NCBI GenBank assembly: GCA_948099385.1
Contig: CANUEZ040000180.1
Span: forward strand, 2,171,001 to 2,235,000
DNA length: 64,000 nucleotides
From: Fasciola hepatica
Lineage: Eukaryota > Platyhelminthes > Trematoda > Plagiorchiida > Fasciolidae
Direction: 5' to 3'
The translations under genes and the position numbers were made by a program. The notes beneath the pieces were generated by a model. The model was not told the DNA's origin. It did not search any database and saw only the letters and a list, made by a program, of their open reading frames with translations. The stretch's first letter is position 1. Each line of letters begins with the position of its first letter. Of this stretch, positions 12,050-24,713 are shown piece after piece.

Positions 12050-13450
12050 ATGCATTATTTATGAGTAAGCTCACTGGCTGTCAGTAAGCCCAAGAGCTGG
12101 AAGAGCGGAAAGCATTGGGTACCTTGTGTTTATTTTCGTAGTCTGCTGCTACCGCATAAAATCGGATCCATGTCATCGGCCTTTGGCGAGATACTGCTGA
12201 CTATGATGACCGAGGCCCCATCAGAAGCGGTAAATACAATGATGTAGTTAGAATTTTTCTGTTTGTTTTGAAACTTTTCAAAGTATGCTGTCGATAAAGT
12301 TAAACATGGCAAATAAAACGCGGTCCCCGATCATCATGGAGGGCTCAAGTAGCTGAGATCGTGGCGTCAGAATTCTGGTGGCTCTATTAACAGCTTCCGT
12401 TGGTGACTCGAGGGAGCTAACGTGTTGTAAGGGGCTGTCAATATTGTTATGTGGGCCATCCCGGTTGTTCGGTTATGGGACGGTGCATGGTTTGGTGACT
12501 GGGGGAAGTATGGCTTAGCGTGACAAAATCTTGCTGGCAGGTCTGCTTCCTTCAAAGATGCACTCTGTGACGGTAGACTCAAAAAAATCAACTAGTTTCG
12601 TTGGTTATTTGGTGATTTCAAAGGGCTTAGGTACAAAACAAAAAATAAATTCCACAGGAAGTCATCTAGAATGAATAAAAACTGCGTTTGCTAGGTGCTT
12701 TCACTGTATGGACGAAGGGGACTAGGGTTTTAACATAGGAGAGTGCCATAAATAAAAGAGTTGATTTACCTAACAATCGCCAAGTACTTCATAGATGAGC
12801 TCACGAAGGATGATTTGTGACAGGTATAGATCTAGATTTCCCGATAAACGTTTCGTTGATTTTTCGAGGTAGTAAATTGTGGACGCAAACAAATGTGTTG
12901 CGGTTACTGCCAGAGAAATTCTAGCAATTCAGTGTGAATAACTATTACTTCTGGGTACAACACGTAACCGAGCCTAAAGACGGGAAAAAGAAAAAAACGG
13001 GACAACCTGATTTATACCTCAAGATGACTTTGACACTCTCCAGCAGAATTCGGCAAAAGTAAGCAGCACCTCTACATTCGAGCCCGGAAGAATATGCAAA
13101 GCATATAGCAGCTTGAGGTCATCACCTCTAGCTTGCGAAACAATAAATTGATGGATCCATCTACTACCTCCATGGCGATATGGAATTATTCTTCTTGGGC
13201 TCCGGTCCTGAGAGTTAACAGAAAGCAAATCCAACGTCTTCGAGCGCATTAATATCCAATGTGATACATCTGCACTGCGATGGGTTTCTTTGAAGTCTCC
13301 TGACCTACAGCGCATGTGCAAACGTGAAGAAAGTAATAGGAAAACACCAAAAGATAGCTCATTTGGACAGTTCATCCAAGCTCTGCTGAATAATCCCCTC
13401 CGCATGGGTGAACGTAACACAACATAGTTTCAAGAAACCACTACTAACTG
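12050..13450. other. Unassigned DNA with one 133-codon minus ORF
   Basis: The longest frame is minus 13,019-13,420 (133 codons). I do not recognise it and see no domain, signal peptide or membrane segment. The rest of the stretch holds only short overlapping frames. Confidence 0.4.
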
Positions 13451-13750
13451 TGTCCAAGCCTTACAATAACTGAACAACCCCCATGGAGAGGGTTATTCGG
13501 TCCGAAATGTTGTAAATATTTTAAGGCATCAAAGGTCGGCTTCCAAACACAGCGAAACTTTTCAACGGCTGACCATTAGAAACCTTGTGAAAGCTTTGTT
13601 GAATATCATGAAGGTTACCTCGGCGTAATGACCGCTGGCCATCGCATCAGCCCTTCTTTCTTCGGTCAGAGGTGACGACTTATTAGGGACGGCCTCGAGG
13701 CTTGCTGCAAAGCAAGATCAAAGCGGTGCAATTGAAAGCAGAATCCGGAT
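13450..13750 (-). pseudogene. Possible LINE RT scrap
   Basis: A minus frame near 13.6 kb reads 'EVTFMIFNKAFTRFLMVSR', comparable to RT motif A of jockey-like elements (DVIYFDFSKAFDKVPH..L). It is followed by an out-of-frame 'FDALKYLQHFG'-type stretch. Only one motif supports the call and its catalytic aspartates are absent. Confidence 0.25.
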
Positions 13751-16000
13751 TCCAAGAGTGTCACTCAGGTATGTGCACTGGATATAGTACAGAAGAATGT
13801 ATTTAATTTACTGTTCATGGTGGCGCCCGGCAAATTCGAGCTCAAGGTGGTCGGCCAAGCCGGCCGAGTCAAGGTGGAGCTGGTCGAAAGTAGTACTATT
13901 ACTATAATATTACAAAACGAGGGACTGAGCAACGAGAGGATCAAATAGAATTGACGGACGTTTTGTTCACCTTGAGGAAAAAGCAGTTTCCAGGGGAGGC
14001 GTGAACCAGCCACGGCGTTTCGCAGGGTACAGAATGGCTGATGATTGAAAGTCAGACGATGAAAGCAATGAGTTAGCGGACAAAGAACGAAGAATATCCT
14101 TCAAAGACTACCCTTTGATGCGTAGCCATGATAGTAGGGGATAGATGGTTTTTAAAGGCGATAAGCGTTTAAATGACAAGTAAGTATTAACGTAATGATT
14201 ATCGTTGTCTAAGGGCTGAACCTGATGACCAGAGAGTTGCATGGATCAAAATTGTCTGAGAGGATTTACCAAGATAGAATACCGAATATGAAAAGGCACC
14301 AAACAACCGATAAATACTTCTGCGAATTGGGGCGGTGAAGTAGTTCACCTGTAAAGTACTATCTGTTTGTATTCTTTGTGAAAGGTGAATGGCGAAAGAT
14401 AGAAACGCTGCGAAACAGATGTCCCTCAGGTGTCAATATATGGGGAGGGCACGAATCTTTGCAAGATGAGGATATCGCAATGCTGCAGCCGTGTGTGGGC
14501 GAAGCCTTCGACCGATAGATAGACAGCAAACCGCCTCAATATCGTCGACTACTGGGATGCTCTGGAGACAAATATTCTTCAGTGAAATATACGGTTTGGG
14601 CATTGTGGAGAGGAAGCGAGTGGCAACATAAATTGTGACCTTTTTCAAATATATCGGTAAATGTGATAAAAAGTGGCGGTTTTTATCTTGGGGATGGGTT
14701 GAGTTTGCGGATGTGACAGGTGGGTGGTTTAGCACGAATCCTCGGGAAAAAGGATGGTGAAAGTTAGAACGAATATCGTGACGATCTTTTAAGCACGTGG
14801 TATTTATGTGCTAAGGACACTAGGTTTTGCCGGGCATAAGAAGCCAGCAAGTTGCGACGGCGATGATGGAGACGGGTATGGTGGAAAAAAGGTGACAACT
14901 GGGGAGGATATTGACATACTTGAGCATTTTGGATGTGTGAATAGTGTAGATTTGAGGTGTGCAGTCTCCAGTGAAGGAGTCTACATAAGGATGAGGACTT
15001 TGAAGAGGAATGGGCTGGTGCTTTGCTGGTAGACTTTCCGAGTACTTCAGAAGATCGAGCGGCCAGCACGTATTTCTTGTTCCGAAACGAGGACGGGATT
15101 AGAATTGAAGAAGCAATCAACTGTCAACTTTCCGTCGAAACAAATCAGCTGCTTCGTTGTGTACTCTCACGAGCCACGCAGAAACTTATGTGGACACCGG
15201 GCGGACGAATGAGTTTTGGGCCAGGGTTTGTCCGTGACCACCATGGACAATACCCAAACCGTTGTTCTGGTGCTAATTGATCGACTTTGTTCAATAGAAA
15301 CAAAGTATTATCAATGTTGTTAATCCGCTGTACTAAACACATCTTTATGGTCCTTTCAAGCCGTTGGGAAAAACAAATAAAAGTTTTCATGAACCATAAC
15401 CAGCCAACACTCCAGATAAAATCGTCCTTTTGTGAAACACGTGCAAGAAAGGGAGTTGTAAGAACTCTGCATGGCGCTAAAGCAGAGGAAGGCAGTTGAG
15501 ACACGGGGCGGGTTAGTGGATCCGGGGCTGGCCTGGAGAAAGATTGCAAAGCGGTGTATATGAAAGGTATGCAATGAACTTCCCAGGAGGTGAAAGAGAT
15601 GCCACTAAGCTTACCACACAGGTCCGATAAGTGTTCTTTTTATCTATGTTCGAAACAGGACTGACGATTCGCGGGCCTCTGAGAAAGGAAAAGTACTCGC
15701 TTCTCCGATAAATAGGAAAACATTTTGAAGAAAGATACAGAAAAACGCACTGAGGCGCGAGCGAGGAAATAGCGGACTACTGGGACATCAGCTGTCTAAC
15801 ATTATGAATTTGAGAGGAAAGTCTGGGCGATTTTCAACAGCATTTTCTTTAAGAAAAATCCATTGCAGGCTCTCTTGTGGGGCTGCTTCTGGGGTTTCAC
15901 ACTGCTTACATATGCAAGGGAAGTGAAGCTGAAAGATCTGTTGTCTTCATTGAAACACGATTGAGTGAAAACATTTTCTGCTTACATTCTGTACTCTTGA
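13750..16000. other. Unassigned, partly C-poor DNA
   Basis: From about 13.8 to 15.1 kb the plus strand is again poor in C, resembling the flanks of LINE-A and LINE-B. It may be a detached piece of the same LINE family, but I find no motif or end sequence. The remainder to 16 kb shows only short frames. Confidence 0.3.
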
Positions 16001-16151
16001 GCATAAGGCCAGATTCAGTTTCAATTTATTCGGCCAACTACCTTGCACTTCTCTGATCTGGTTTCGGTTGCTACCCCCGGTATCGTTCAGTAAACGGCAG
16101 ACAGAATGTAAGGGGGAGAAGATCCAAACTAATCAAGCTACTAGGCGGAAA

Positions 16152-16899
16152 TCAGGGGGACAAAGCAAGAGTTAGAATGCAGTTAAGCCACTGGAAGGGA
16201 CACCTATTCCTGTCGCATGTTTCCGAGCCGTACGAAAAATAGAATAAAGCCGTGGCATTGCTCACTTTATCCCTAACAGACGGCCGGATCTCGCGCCGGC
16301 GCTGTAGGTGATGGAGGCGAGCAAAAGCCAAATACACCTTCTCTGTAAGCAGTGACTCTTCATCCGAAAACTGTCCACATGGTGGGGAGAAACTACCCAG
16401 TTAACATGAATTATCCATTTCAGCCAGAGCTCCTCCTGCCGAAAGGAGGATTGCTGTTTGGACAAACCACTCCTGCAATGGCATTCCGCACTTCCAGGGT
16501 GCAAAAAGCACTTCAAGCATTGCTGCACTGTTGTTGAGTCTATCTAAGAGAGTTTGCGGCTTATCTGGATTTTCAGTCAGAAAAAAACACCGTCCGCCTA
16601 TTCCAAGTCACACGGTTTACAGCCTGAACAAAGATTGAAGCCGCTTATCTCGCACGAGTACAGGGCTTTTTCACGAATCTATTCAGTCACGAAATTGAAG
16701 AGGAGAGGAGAAAGAGTGCCACCTGGACAAATGCCACCTTCCGTGGTGAACCCGGGGGAAAGATCTCCGCAAGCACGAACTCGACTTCGACTGTTCGCAT
16801 ACAGCTTTGGAAAGAGGAAATAAACCTCCCTGGCACACCCTTCAAAGAGAGGCAGCGCCAGAGAATTGTGCAGTCGACTGGGCCGAACACCGCTCTCAA
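16152..16899 (-). pseudogene. RTE reverse transcriptase remnant
   Basis: The minus strand starts with 'VFGPVDCTILWRCLSLKGVP' (RT motif A, consensus AFDSVDR..LWR.LSLKGVP) at 16,687-16,899. 'LEYADDGVFF' near 16.59 kb is a retained YADD box. The C-terminal block 'LAFARLHHLQRRREIRPSV' and 'YGSETCDRN' (consensus YGSETWPLR) follows at 16.2-16.34 kb. The motif B segment (SGVRQGCPLSP) is destroyed, reading 'PRKVAFVQVALFLLSSSI'. Reading frame changes at least three times. Confidence 0.8.
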
Positions 16900-17299
16900 T
16901 TCAAGAAAGTAGATATTATGGGCCTAGGGAAGTTACGCCTATGCTCTAATGTTTGCCAAAAATTTAAGATATGGTCAACCAAATCCCTACCAGGTCTAAA
17001 ACCGGCTTGATTCTCACGTGCACACATTCAGCGCACACTGAATGGTCGTTACAGAATAAGACCGGTGGAAGTCCAAACTCGATATTTACCAAGCTAATTC
17101 CTCTGTGGTTTTCACAAGAGGACCTGTCACCAATCTTTCAAATCGGATACAACCACCAATTCACGCCATTCTTCGGTAACCAGCTTGCTATCCCGAATAG
17201 CCGGAAGAGGTTTGGTAACCCGGAAACCAAAGCTTCGCCTCAATTGTTGAAAAAAGATAAAAAGTAATTATCCGGTGCAGCGGCTTTTACTTTTTTGGA

Positions 17300-17864
17300 G
17301 TAAACTATCTCACGCTTATCTCCATTTCTGATGAGGGAGAGATATCATTCTGTGTCTTTTCCTGGGCAGGCATACTTGGATGGTCCGCCGTTGAAGTAAG
17401 CCAACAGAATTATTCCGTGGAGTGCATCTACGAACACTCCGGAAATCGTCCTGGAAAGTGAATCAGTGAGCCGCCGGATCCCTTAATTTACTCACTTACG
17501 CCGGGCTTTCTTGGCCCGGTGCTTCCAATCAAGCGGAAAAGGTTGCTGCTACTGCCAAAGGAGGCTGACTTTCCGTTTCCCTGCATTTTTCTATCCACCA
17601 CTGCTATCGGCCATTTCTCAGGCCCCTGGTAATTTGGCCTCTCAAGGATACACGTACTTCATTGAATGTTGGATCCGAAGGGGTGGATTTGCGAGCATCC
17701 AACAAAGCAAATAATGTCGAAGGTATCCATCGTTTGTGAGACCTACCTGAACAAGATTCCTGGATATCATTCGAAGCGGCGTACACGGGTTCACTTATCT
17801 GCCGCCAACGTTCATTTGAATCCTGAAGGCTTGGCTGCATCGATAACTGTGCAGACGTCTCCAT
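17300..17864 (-). pseudogene. RTE endonuclease-RT linker remnant
   Basis: Minus frame 17,604-17,864 (86 codons) contains 'NERWRQISEPVYAASNDI' and 'LDARKSTPSDPTFNE', typical of the RTE linker (WRQISEAMYSAG...; IDSRKSIPPGSEFN). Further down, 'LFRLIGSTGPRKPGVSE' and 'GSLIHFPGRFPE' continue the linker in shifted frames. The linker has no catalytic role, and the order confirms one element rather than scattered pieces. Confidence 0.75.
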
Positions 17865-17999
17865 CTGGAAACTGCGTCACTGGTTATCTTTCAAAGGCGT
17901 CTGAGTGGACTGGGTGGCATTCACTTTCGTGCGACCAAGGATGAGACGTAAACAGAAACCAGCAGGTACAAAAGCTTGACCTGAGCCCACAGGCGTTGA

Positions 18000-18720
18000 G
18001 CAAAATGAACGACATTCTTTAATTGATCCAAACTATCGGTGGCCAACCACAATATGGTCATTCTGAATCCGAGGTGATGAAGATAAAGGAGGACTCAACG
18101 AGAGTCAATGCCGTTTCTTATAACAAAAGTTCGTACTCGCCAGAAACAATCTGCCGTCAGAACACAGCTGAGTGAGACGATGGCCGTTATCGGTACTATC
18201 AGCTGGAATAGCATATGGGCCTCTGATATGTCTTTCGGAATCTCCCAAAAGACCAACTTGGGCTTTGCAATACCCCGCAACGACCACCATCTCTGTTGAA
18301 CGCACGGTTCGATGCATCTGAGGCAAATCCTGGTTCCTGGTCTCAGAGAAACTGAAGTCGGTCGGCGCATACAGAGAAACGACGAGCAAGCATCGGCACT
18401 TCAGTTTGTTATTGTTGGCACAAGCAGAACTGTCCAATCGAACTGCACACGGACGACTGCCGGCTGGAATCCAGTCCAGCTGTGCACGCTCAGCTTTCCT
18501 GCTCAAATCATTTCCACCGATATCCAGATCACGAGCTCTAGATACCGAATCCCCCGACACGCTAAGAGTGAACCGAGAGACCGAGACTTTATCCGGGGTG
18601 CGAAGAGTTGTCACTGAAGTGGGGTTTCGTTTGCTCGTTTCGGAGACACAGCATACATCTTTTTTAAGTGTCGTGTTTTTTTTTGACTGCAGCCGGTTGC
18701 CTTATCTGGCACAGAGTGCG
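18000..18720 (-). pseudogene. RTE endonuclease remnant
   Basis: A 169-codon minus frame (18,105-18,614) holds 'CLLVVSLYAPTDFS', 'MVVVAGYCKAQVGLLGDSER' and 'NGHRLTQLCSDGRLFLASTN', with 'DVCCVSET' just upstream in another frame and 'IVVGHR*FGSIKECRSF' downstream. These are the APE-type endonuclease blocks of RTE (VVAGDFNAQVG; NGDRL..LCSD.RLFLASTNF). The catalytic DFN has become YCK, so the domain would be inactive even if the frame were expressed. Confidence 0.85.
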
Positions 18721-18949
18721 GATGTTAAAAGCAGCCAAGTGAAGTGAACACTCAGGCCTAAAAGGGAATTGGACTTATACCCAACTCCTGGGCCGCTGTT
18801 TTCATCACAGCCGCAATTTCCTGTGACATTTTGCACCGATCTTAGGTGCGAAGCAAGAAAACTATTAAGGCTCCATACAATAAGGATAGTGGAGGCCTCA
18901 TGGAAAACCATAAGGCCACACGGCTCAGAAAGTTCTGGAAACGTGCGGT

Positions 18950-21900
18950 GTTTTTATGAAGATCACGTGAATGAAGCTGCTGACAGGCAGATTTAGCCAC
19001 AGCAGCATCCACAGCATACGTGACTGGGCGGTGTGTATGGGTTGCGGTTAAGCCGCTCTTATAAGGACTGAATAAGTTGGAAAAAGGCCAGCTTCTTAAA
19101 AAACCTAGGCGCTGCTCAAGACTTCCTTCAGTTTAGTTTGGTTTAGCTTCCAGGACTTCATGGCAGTCCGCCAGACAGTTTCTCTCGTTGCTTCAGTAAG
19201 CTGTTTGATTTTCAGATGCTTCGATCCTACGAGAAGTAGTCTCCCCTTTGTGGGTGCATCTGAGGATGATGGGGGAGGCAGTTTCCCATCAGATTTGCCG
19301 CAGTTCACCCTTTTGCTCTGGATCCCGGTTCAAGCCGCTATTCACCAAATCTGCTTGACCAATGGCCTTGTGAGAATGGAAGATGAAGGCGGGCAACCAG
19401 AGGGGGGCAGAAGGCTGATGAAGGGGACTTTATTCGTGCAATTACTGAGAGTAGCGCTAATCCACCAAACAAGCTCTCTCGAGACTTATCAGGTCCGTGA
19501 TAGAAAGTGCCCACCGACCTTGCTTCAGTTATCCCCTGGCTGGTTTATTCAGCTGGCTAACGTACCTAGCTGCAGGTGGCCTTCTCGCTACCTCCGTTCT
19601 TACACGGCCTTTCGAGGGACGGAGCCTGTTTCCTCTCGGTATGCCACCCCTCGATGTCTATAGAGAGACTCCTAGAGCCCAGCTGGAGCGCCTAGCAGTT
19701 TGACTGTTTTGAACGCATCTATTAGCTCCCGTCCTAATATCCTTCCAAAGGAGGATAGATTTAACTTGCCCCAAACTCTGCCCATAGTCCAATCACTAGC
19801 AGTCTCCGGATTAGCTATTGAACCGCAGTCGTAGCTGCTGGAGGGCTTTTTGTCCTGCCCGAGGAGGGCAGCTCAGGCTTGGACGCAGTGTTCTTCCTGG
19901 GGTCTCCAATTGGCCCCGTACACTGGGAGCAGTCTCTGGTATCCAAGAGCTCACCTCACACTTCAGCTATTGACGTGTGGATGGGGCCTACTTCGTGGGA
20001 CCCTCACACTGACGACGTGATTCCAAGCCTGCCCCAGTTACCGCGCCCAGATCCCTAACCTCCACGGTTTGAGCAAGTGCCGCTTTGTTGCCTGGTGGGT
20101 TCATACAATGATCGATCCGTGGTTCTCGGTCCTAACTGAATCTTTGGCTTTTTTCACGTTAAGAGGGAGGTTTCACACCACCGACCACGGGTAAGTGCCA
20201 TACAGCTCCCATGTACCGTGCCATCTGCCGATAACGTAGTTTGTAGTTATACTTCTGAAGGTACATTACCGTCGACTAAAGTCACCTTGGCTATTGGTGT
20301 AGTGGCATACCCACGGTCAGTGGCCAGTAGCCTGAATATGTGTGTAAGTTCCTCGGAAGCGTATCCGTTTCACTTCTATAAAGAGCACTCGATTGCCGGT
20401 AAATTATTTTTACTGCGGTATTTCTGTCCACAACCTGGTAACGTCCTACTTTGATGGTCCAGCGGCCACCCATTTTGTTAAGGAACGACTCCTAAGCCAC
20501 TTAAAAACTACCACATTGAATGCGTGGAGACAAACCTTGGACCGCGGCCGTTGCGATGATCCGCTTCATGCAATCAGATGCGGCTTGGTGTTCATCTGAC
20601 CATACCCACTTTTTGCCCTCACATGGTAATTGGCGGGTCAGTCTTACCCGTTCCACTAAATATAAGAACATGTTCAGACGGCTGATGACCCCTTTAAGTC
20701 GCCAGACACCGTGACGTGAAGCTATGTGGAAATCGTTTTATTGGCAAAGAAAAGTTCTGTGGAAGGAGCAGCAGAACTGGCCCAGGAAATTTCATGAAAT
20801 TTCGGCTTTGGTCTGCAAGCTCGGTCATATCTGGATGACGGAAATCAACTTAGCGTGCAGTTTATGCTCTCTTGTTCCATTTGCTTTTTTTGGTTAGCTT
20901 GGCAAAGTTTCCCGTTTTTAGTGTGGCTGTTTAGCTGCAGCCTTTGGAAGTTCTTGAGTTAATTGAACAAAAGTTATTTTGGTTGCATTGAGGGAGTTCA
21001 TTCATAGCCAAAAAATGAAATTTCGTGCAAACACGGGATGTATGAAATTTTTCAAGAACAAAGTGATATTTTTGGATTCGTCAAAAAGCTTGTTATATAT
21101 ACTTGTGTGTTTCTTACCACCCGTATACTTCTGCATCAGCCTTTGTTTATCCGCGTACTGCGCTTCACTTTTCATTGCTCGTTTGAACTTGTACAACTTA
21201 CTCGCTCATTACCTTATTCCACAGACTTTGCTTGCCTTTTAGTCTCCGCGATTACATACCTCAGGTTTGTATGTACTTGATATGTTGCTTACTCCATAAA
21301 ACAATGTGGTACACTTTCAGAATCAGTCTTGTTCGTGCGGATCGGTTGCTGATTGTCCGAAAGCGCTTTGCATGGTGTTGCCTTCAATCATGAGAACGAC
21401 TGGGAGGGGTCAAGACCGCAAACAAGAAGAGCGGTATCATCGCAAAACAAAAGCAGTAGGGAAGAGGTGCAGAGGTGGCATTTATGTGTCTCCTCCTGGT
21501 ACCAGATGGCATGCGGTGAAACTCCAGGGGGAGCATACGATATTGTTGTGAAACATACCTGGAGTGAATCTGCGTGGATTGCCATTCCACAATGACTAAG
21601 ATTTTTTGGCAAAGCATAGCTGTCGGTAGGTTTGAAAGGTGGCGAAAAATACTCTCAGTAGCATGCCAAAAAGGAAGCCCCGGCTCTTTTTTGGCTTCGT
21701 CGAAGAAGGGCTGCACAAAGATGAAGTAAAAAAGAAAAAACAGGGTCAGACACTAGAATGTAGGGCGAGACACTTGGATGGCTAAACCTGAAATGTATGA
21801 GGAGCTGCTCCTACCAGCTCCGCCTAAATAGATAATGAAGGCAATCATACGAGGGCCTACCAGAGGACAGTTCGAAAATCTGTCAACAGGTCAGAAGCCT

Positions 21901-24250
21901 GAATGTTCGGCAAAATAGCTGCTGGCAGGTGCGGAAATTCGGTGGTTCACCTTTTTCCGGGTAAGCATATAATGGATAACAGAACACGAGTCAGGATCGA
22001 GAGGTATCACGTTACAAACCGGCTGAGACGCCTTGGTCTGTTTGACAAGACTAAGATAAGAAGGGGCTCGAAGCTAGGGAAATGGAAGGCAGAGGTATCG
22101 GAAGGTGACAGAGGGCCAAAACTCAAACTGATGTGGTTCATAAACCCAAGTTGTGATTTTGGCCGTCTCAAAATAGATAAGGATGCTCCAAGACGGCTAG
22201 GTCTTCGTAGAGGCGGGTTATGCGAACGGCATGTGTAATGCCCATGCAATCTTCAAAGCCTTTTAGTCTAAAATCTGAAAGCCTACCAACAAACCAATCT
22301 ATGTTACCCACAAACGACTGGGTTTCGAAAGACTACAAGTAATCTTGCTTGAAGGATGAGGAAAACTGTGCAGGAGAGAGGGTATAGGAGCTCAGAACAG
22401 AGTTTTCACTAGTAAGCATTGCGAAGAGGGTTCAGGAAAGTAAACCCAGTAAGACGAAAAAGAGGATAGCTCTCATGCTTAGTGTCCTGGGGCTCAACGA
22501 ATCCCATCTCAAGCTTTAGAAATAAACGAAGTCTGATTGCTTGGGGGCTCGCTGAATATGCACACGAATGCTTGCGTCGTTCGCAGCAAGTAGGATAAAT
22601 CAACGGTCAACTTGGGAGACACATAGAGGGCTGCGCTCAACAAAACCGGGGCAACGCCGGAAGATATCGTCACTCAGGCTTGCGGAGACGGTGGAAGATT
22701 AGGAGGCGTGCTGTTGGTGATTACCAAGCCTTGTGTCAGAAAGAATGGTTAAAAGTGGGATTACCGAACATGCAGTGTATAAGCGGTAAATTGGGACACA
22801 GAGGCCTTGCGACTTTGTTTTGTTAAAGCCTGTCCTCTAACAGACTCGGCGGTACTGAAGTACTGGCGGTTACTGGCACAGTCAGTAGAAGCTCAGCTGT
22901 GATGGTAATGAGAGACTTCTAAGCCCAAAAATGGATTGGAAGTTGAAGAGCACACCACCGTGGCCTGTCGAATGTGCCCTACTGCAATTCCTCCAACCAA
23001 ATGCGCTGATTCAATGCATTCAGCAGAAGAACCTTTGGCAATTCAACAAGAACCATGCGATAAATTGCTTGATAATGACGAAGTATGGAGGGATCATGGG
23101 AGGGTTCAGCGACCATCACAGCCTCTCTAGGGAAGAGCGATCATGAGCTAATGAATAGCGAACTGATTGCACTTAAAAGAGCCCCAACTGACGAATACAG
23201 CTGTAAGCTTGGTGGACTGAGGACCCTGGCGCTAGTAGACTCAGCGGAAATAGAATGAGAAATAAATCACGACAGCTTAGCAGAGAGGTGGAGCCATATC
23301 AAAGGGAAATTTATGGCTCCTCTATGTGCGTTCGCTCCTTTATTTATGGCCAAATGAAATTGCTTATCACCGGGATGGAAAATACAGACTAGAAAACTTA
23401 AAGCCTGGGGCGGGCTGGGGACAGGAAGGCCGCAAAATACCACTAGAATATATGATAGCTGGGAGGAAAGTGGTTGAGGCCCAAGTGGGCGATGATTTCG
23501 AAAACGGTTTATGTCCATTGAATGGGATGTTGTGATGACCTGGTCTGGAATGGCAGACTACCTCATAACTCCTTGGGTAACCGAACGTGTAGTGCTTGAG
23601 GCTTAAAAAATGTTTCCAGCAGTAAACAGGAGAACTGGTCCGTACAGTGAAGCTAGGGTGCAGATGGTATTGACTCCCTCCTTTTCCCTCTCATTACTCC
23701 AAAATGTCGAGGTAAAACCCAGTTTGAAAGACTATTCCGGCAGATTTGAGCCCACTTCTCCAAGGGTTTTTGCGCTGCTGCATGACATCAGTACGGACTA
23801 CAAGGCCTTTAGCCGCTTACGTGACTCAGTCGTTGCAACAGATGGAGCACGATCAAATGGGTAGATGCTAGTTAAAAAGGAAACATAACACAACCAATCA
23901 CCACTCGTATTGCCTAAGCAAGTCGTTGCAAATGAGCAGTTATCTTTAGTCCGGTGGACTGTTCCTACTGAACCAAAAAACAAAGACTGACGTATTGCTT
24001 ACTTTGGTTGGCTCCCATTTTAGCTAGTTGTAATCAGAATGTGATGAGATCAAGTGAACAGTTGGGTTCCTTCCGGGGAGGCCGAGGAAGAGGGTGGTGC
24101 CACACTAAGTTGCCATAGACGAACAGTTCAAAAGAGTACCGGAAGACATTCAAGAGCCTAGAGTCTGAAAAATAAAGGTCAGATGTGAAGGACAGTCAGC
24201 TTTTGAGCAGAAGGGTGCAGGGATATTCCCCTCTGGTTTCACAGCATATC
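18950..24250. other. Unassigned DNA, 5.3 kb
   Basis: The longest frame is plus 19,160-19,663 (167 codons), overlapped by an opposite-strand frame of 67 codons. Neither has a recognisable domain, and no splice-supported gene model suggests itself. Other frames of 80-111 codons (21.0-21.7, 21.9-22.24, 23.6-23.86 kb) also lack motifs. Ancient repeat DNA is the likeliest content, but I cannot name a family. Confidence 0.4.
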
Positions 24251-24713
24251 TCAGCATATTACCCAAAATCTCCCACCGCAGAACTGGTCTTCCACTTGCT
24301 CGGAAATTGAGCTGAGTGTGTGGCGGAGGTTGAACTGTGTGTAGCTTTGCTGGTTGAGTCGTGCCACGGCGGAGTGTCTCTTATGGTTTCTGAAACTAGT
24401 GCACTCTCACCTCCTCTGAAGCCATCATGGTTGCTACTTCGAGCCATCTTCCGTAGAGCTGAACCCCTTTTCTCTTCTTCCTGTTTCATTTCTTGCATTT
24501 TTCGTCTTTCTTATTCTCGCCACGTCCCCCACTGGTGACATCCACTGCAGTTGAAAGACAGAAGGCCTTCAGCATCACCCGCTCAAATGCCACCACGGCA
24601 GTCTAGAGCAAGACCAAAGAAAGTTTGCACCGGGGTCTCACCCTCAAAACAGGCTCCTTGTCGTGCTACCATGCCCCATCGTTCAGTAAGGCCTGAGGTT
24701 GATCGCACTACCT

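Larger units (their letters stand above)
4900..12050 (-). mobile_element. LINE-B: CR1-like retrotransposon, decayed, with long C-poor flanks
   Basis: Minus-strand order is a C-rich proline-rich leader (about 12.05-10.45 kb), endonuclease (10.44-9.7 kb), linker, RT (about 9.0-7.75 kb), then about 2.8 kb without coding motifs whose plus strand is strikingly poor in C. The protein blocks are the same family as LINE-A at 57-60 kb, but with many more stops and shifts. Including the flanks rests on matching base composition and on LINE-A having the same architecture, so the outer limits are approximate. Confidence 0.6.
16150..18750 (-). mobile_element. RTE-clade LINE, decayed but nearly complete in layout
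   Basis: The minus strand carries, in order: the endonuclease start near 18.70 kb, the endonuclease core (18.6-18.1 kb), a linker (17.9-17.3 kb), RT (16.9-16.55 kb) and a C-terminal region ending near 16.15 kb. The blocks match RTE elements common in flatworms. About 2.6 kb of coding layout survives with many stops, one large open piece (169 codons) and eroded RT motifs. No 3' tail or target duplication was identified. Confidence 0.85.

Noticed and set aside
13019..13420. 133-codon minus ORF as a gene
   Set aside because: No recognisable domain and no supporting neighbours; a single open frame of this size is not enough.
19160..19663. 167-codon plus ORF as a host gene
   Set aside because: No domain, no splice-like flanks, an overlapping opposite-strand ORF, and composition like the surrounding unassigned DNA. 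Kept only as unassigned.
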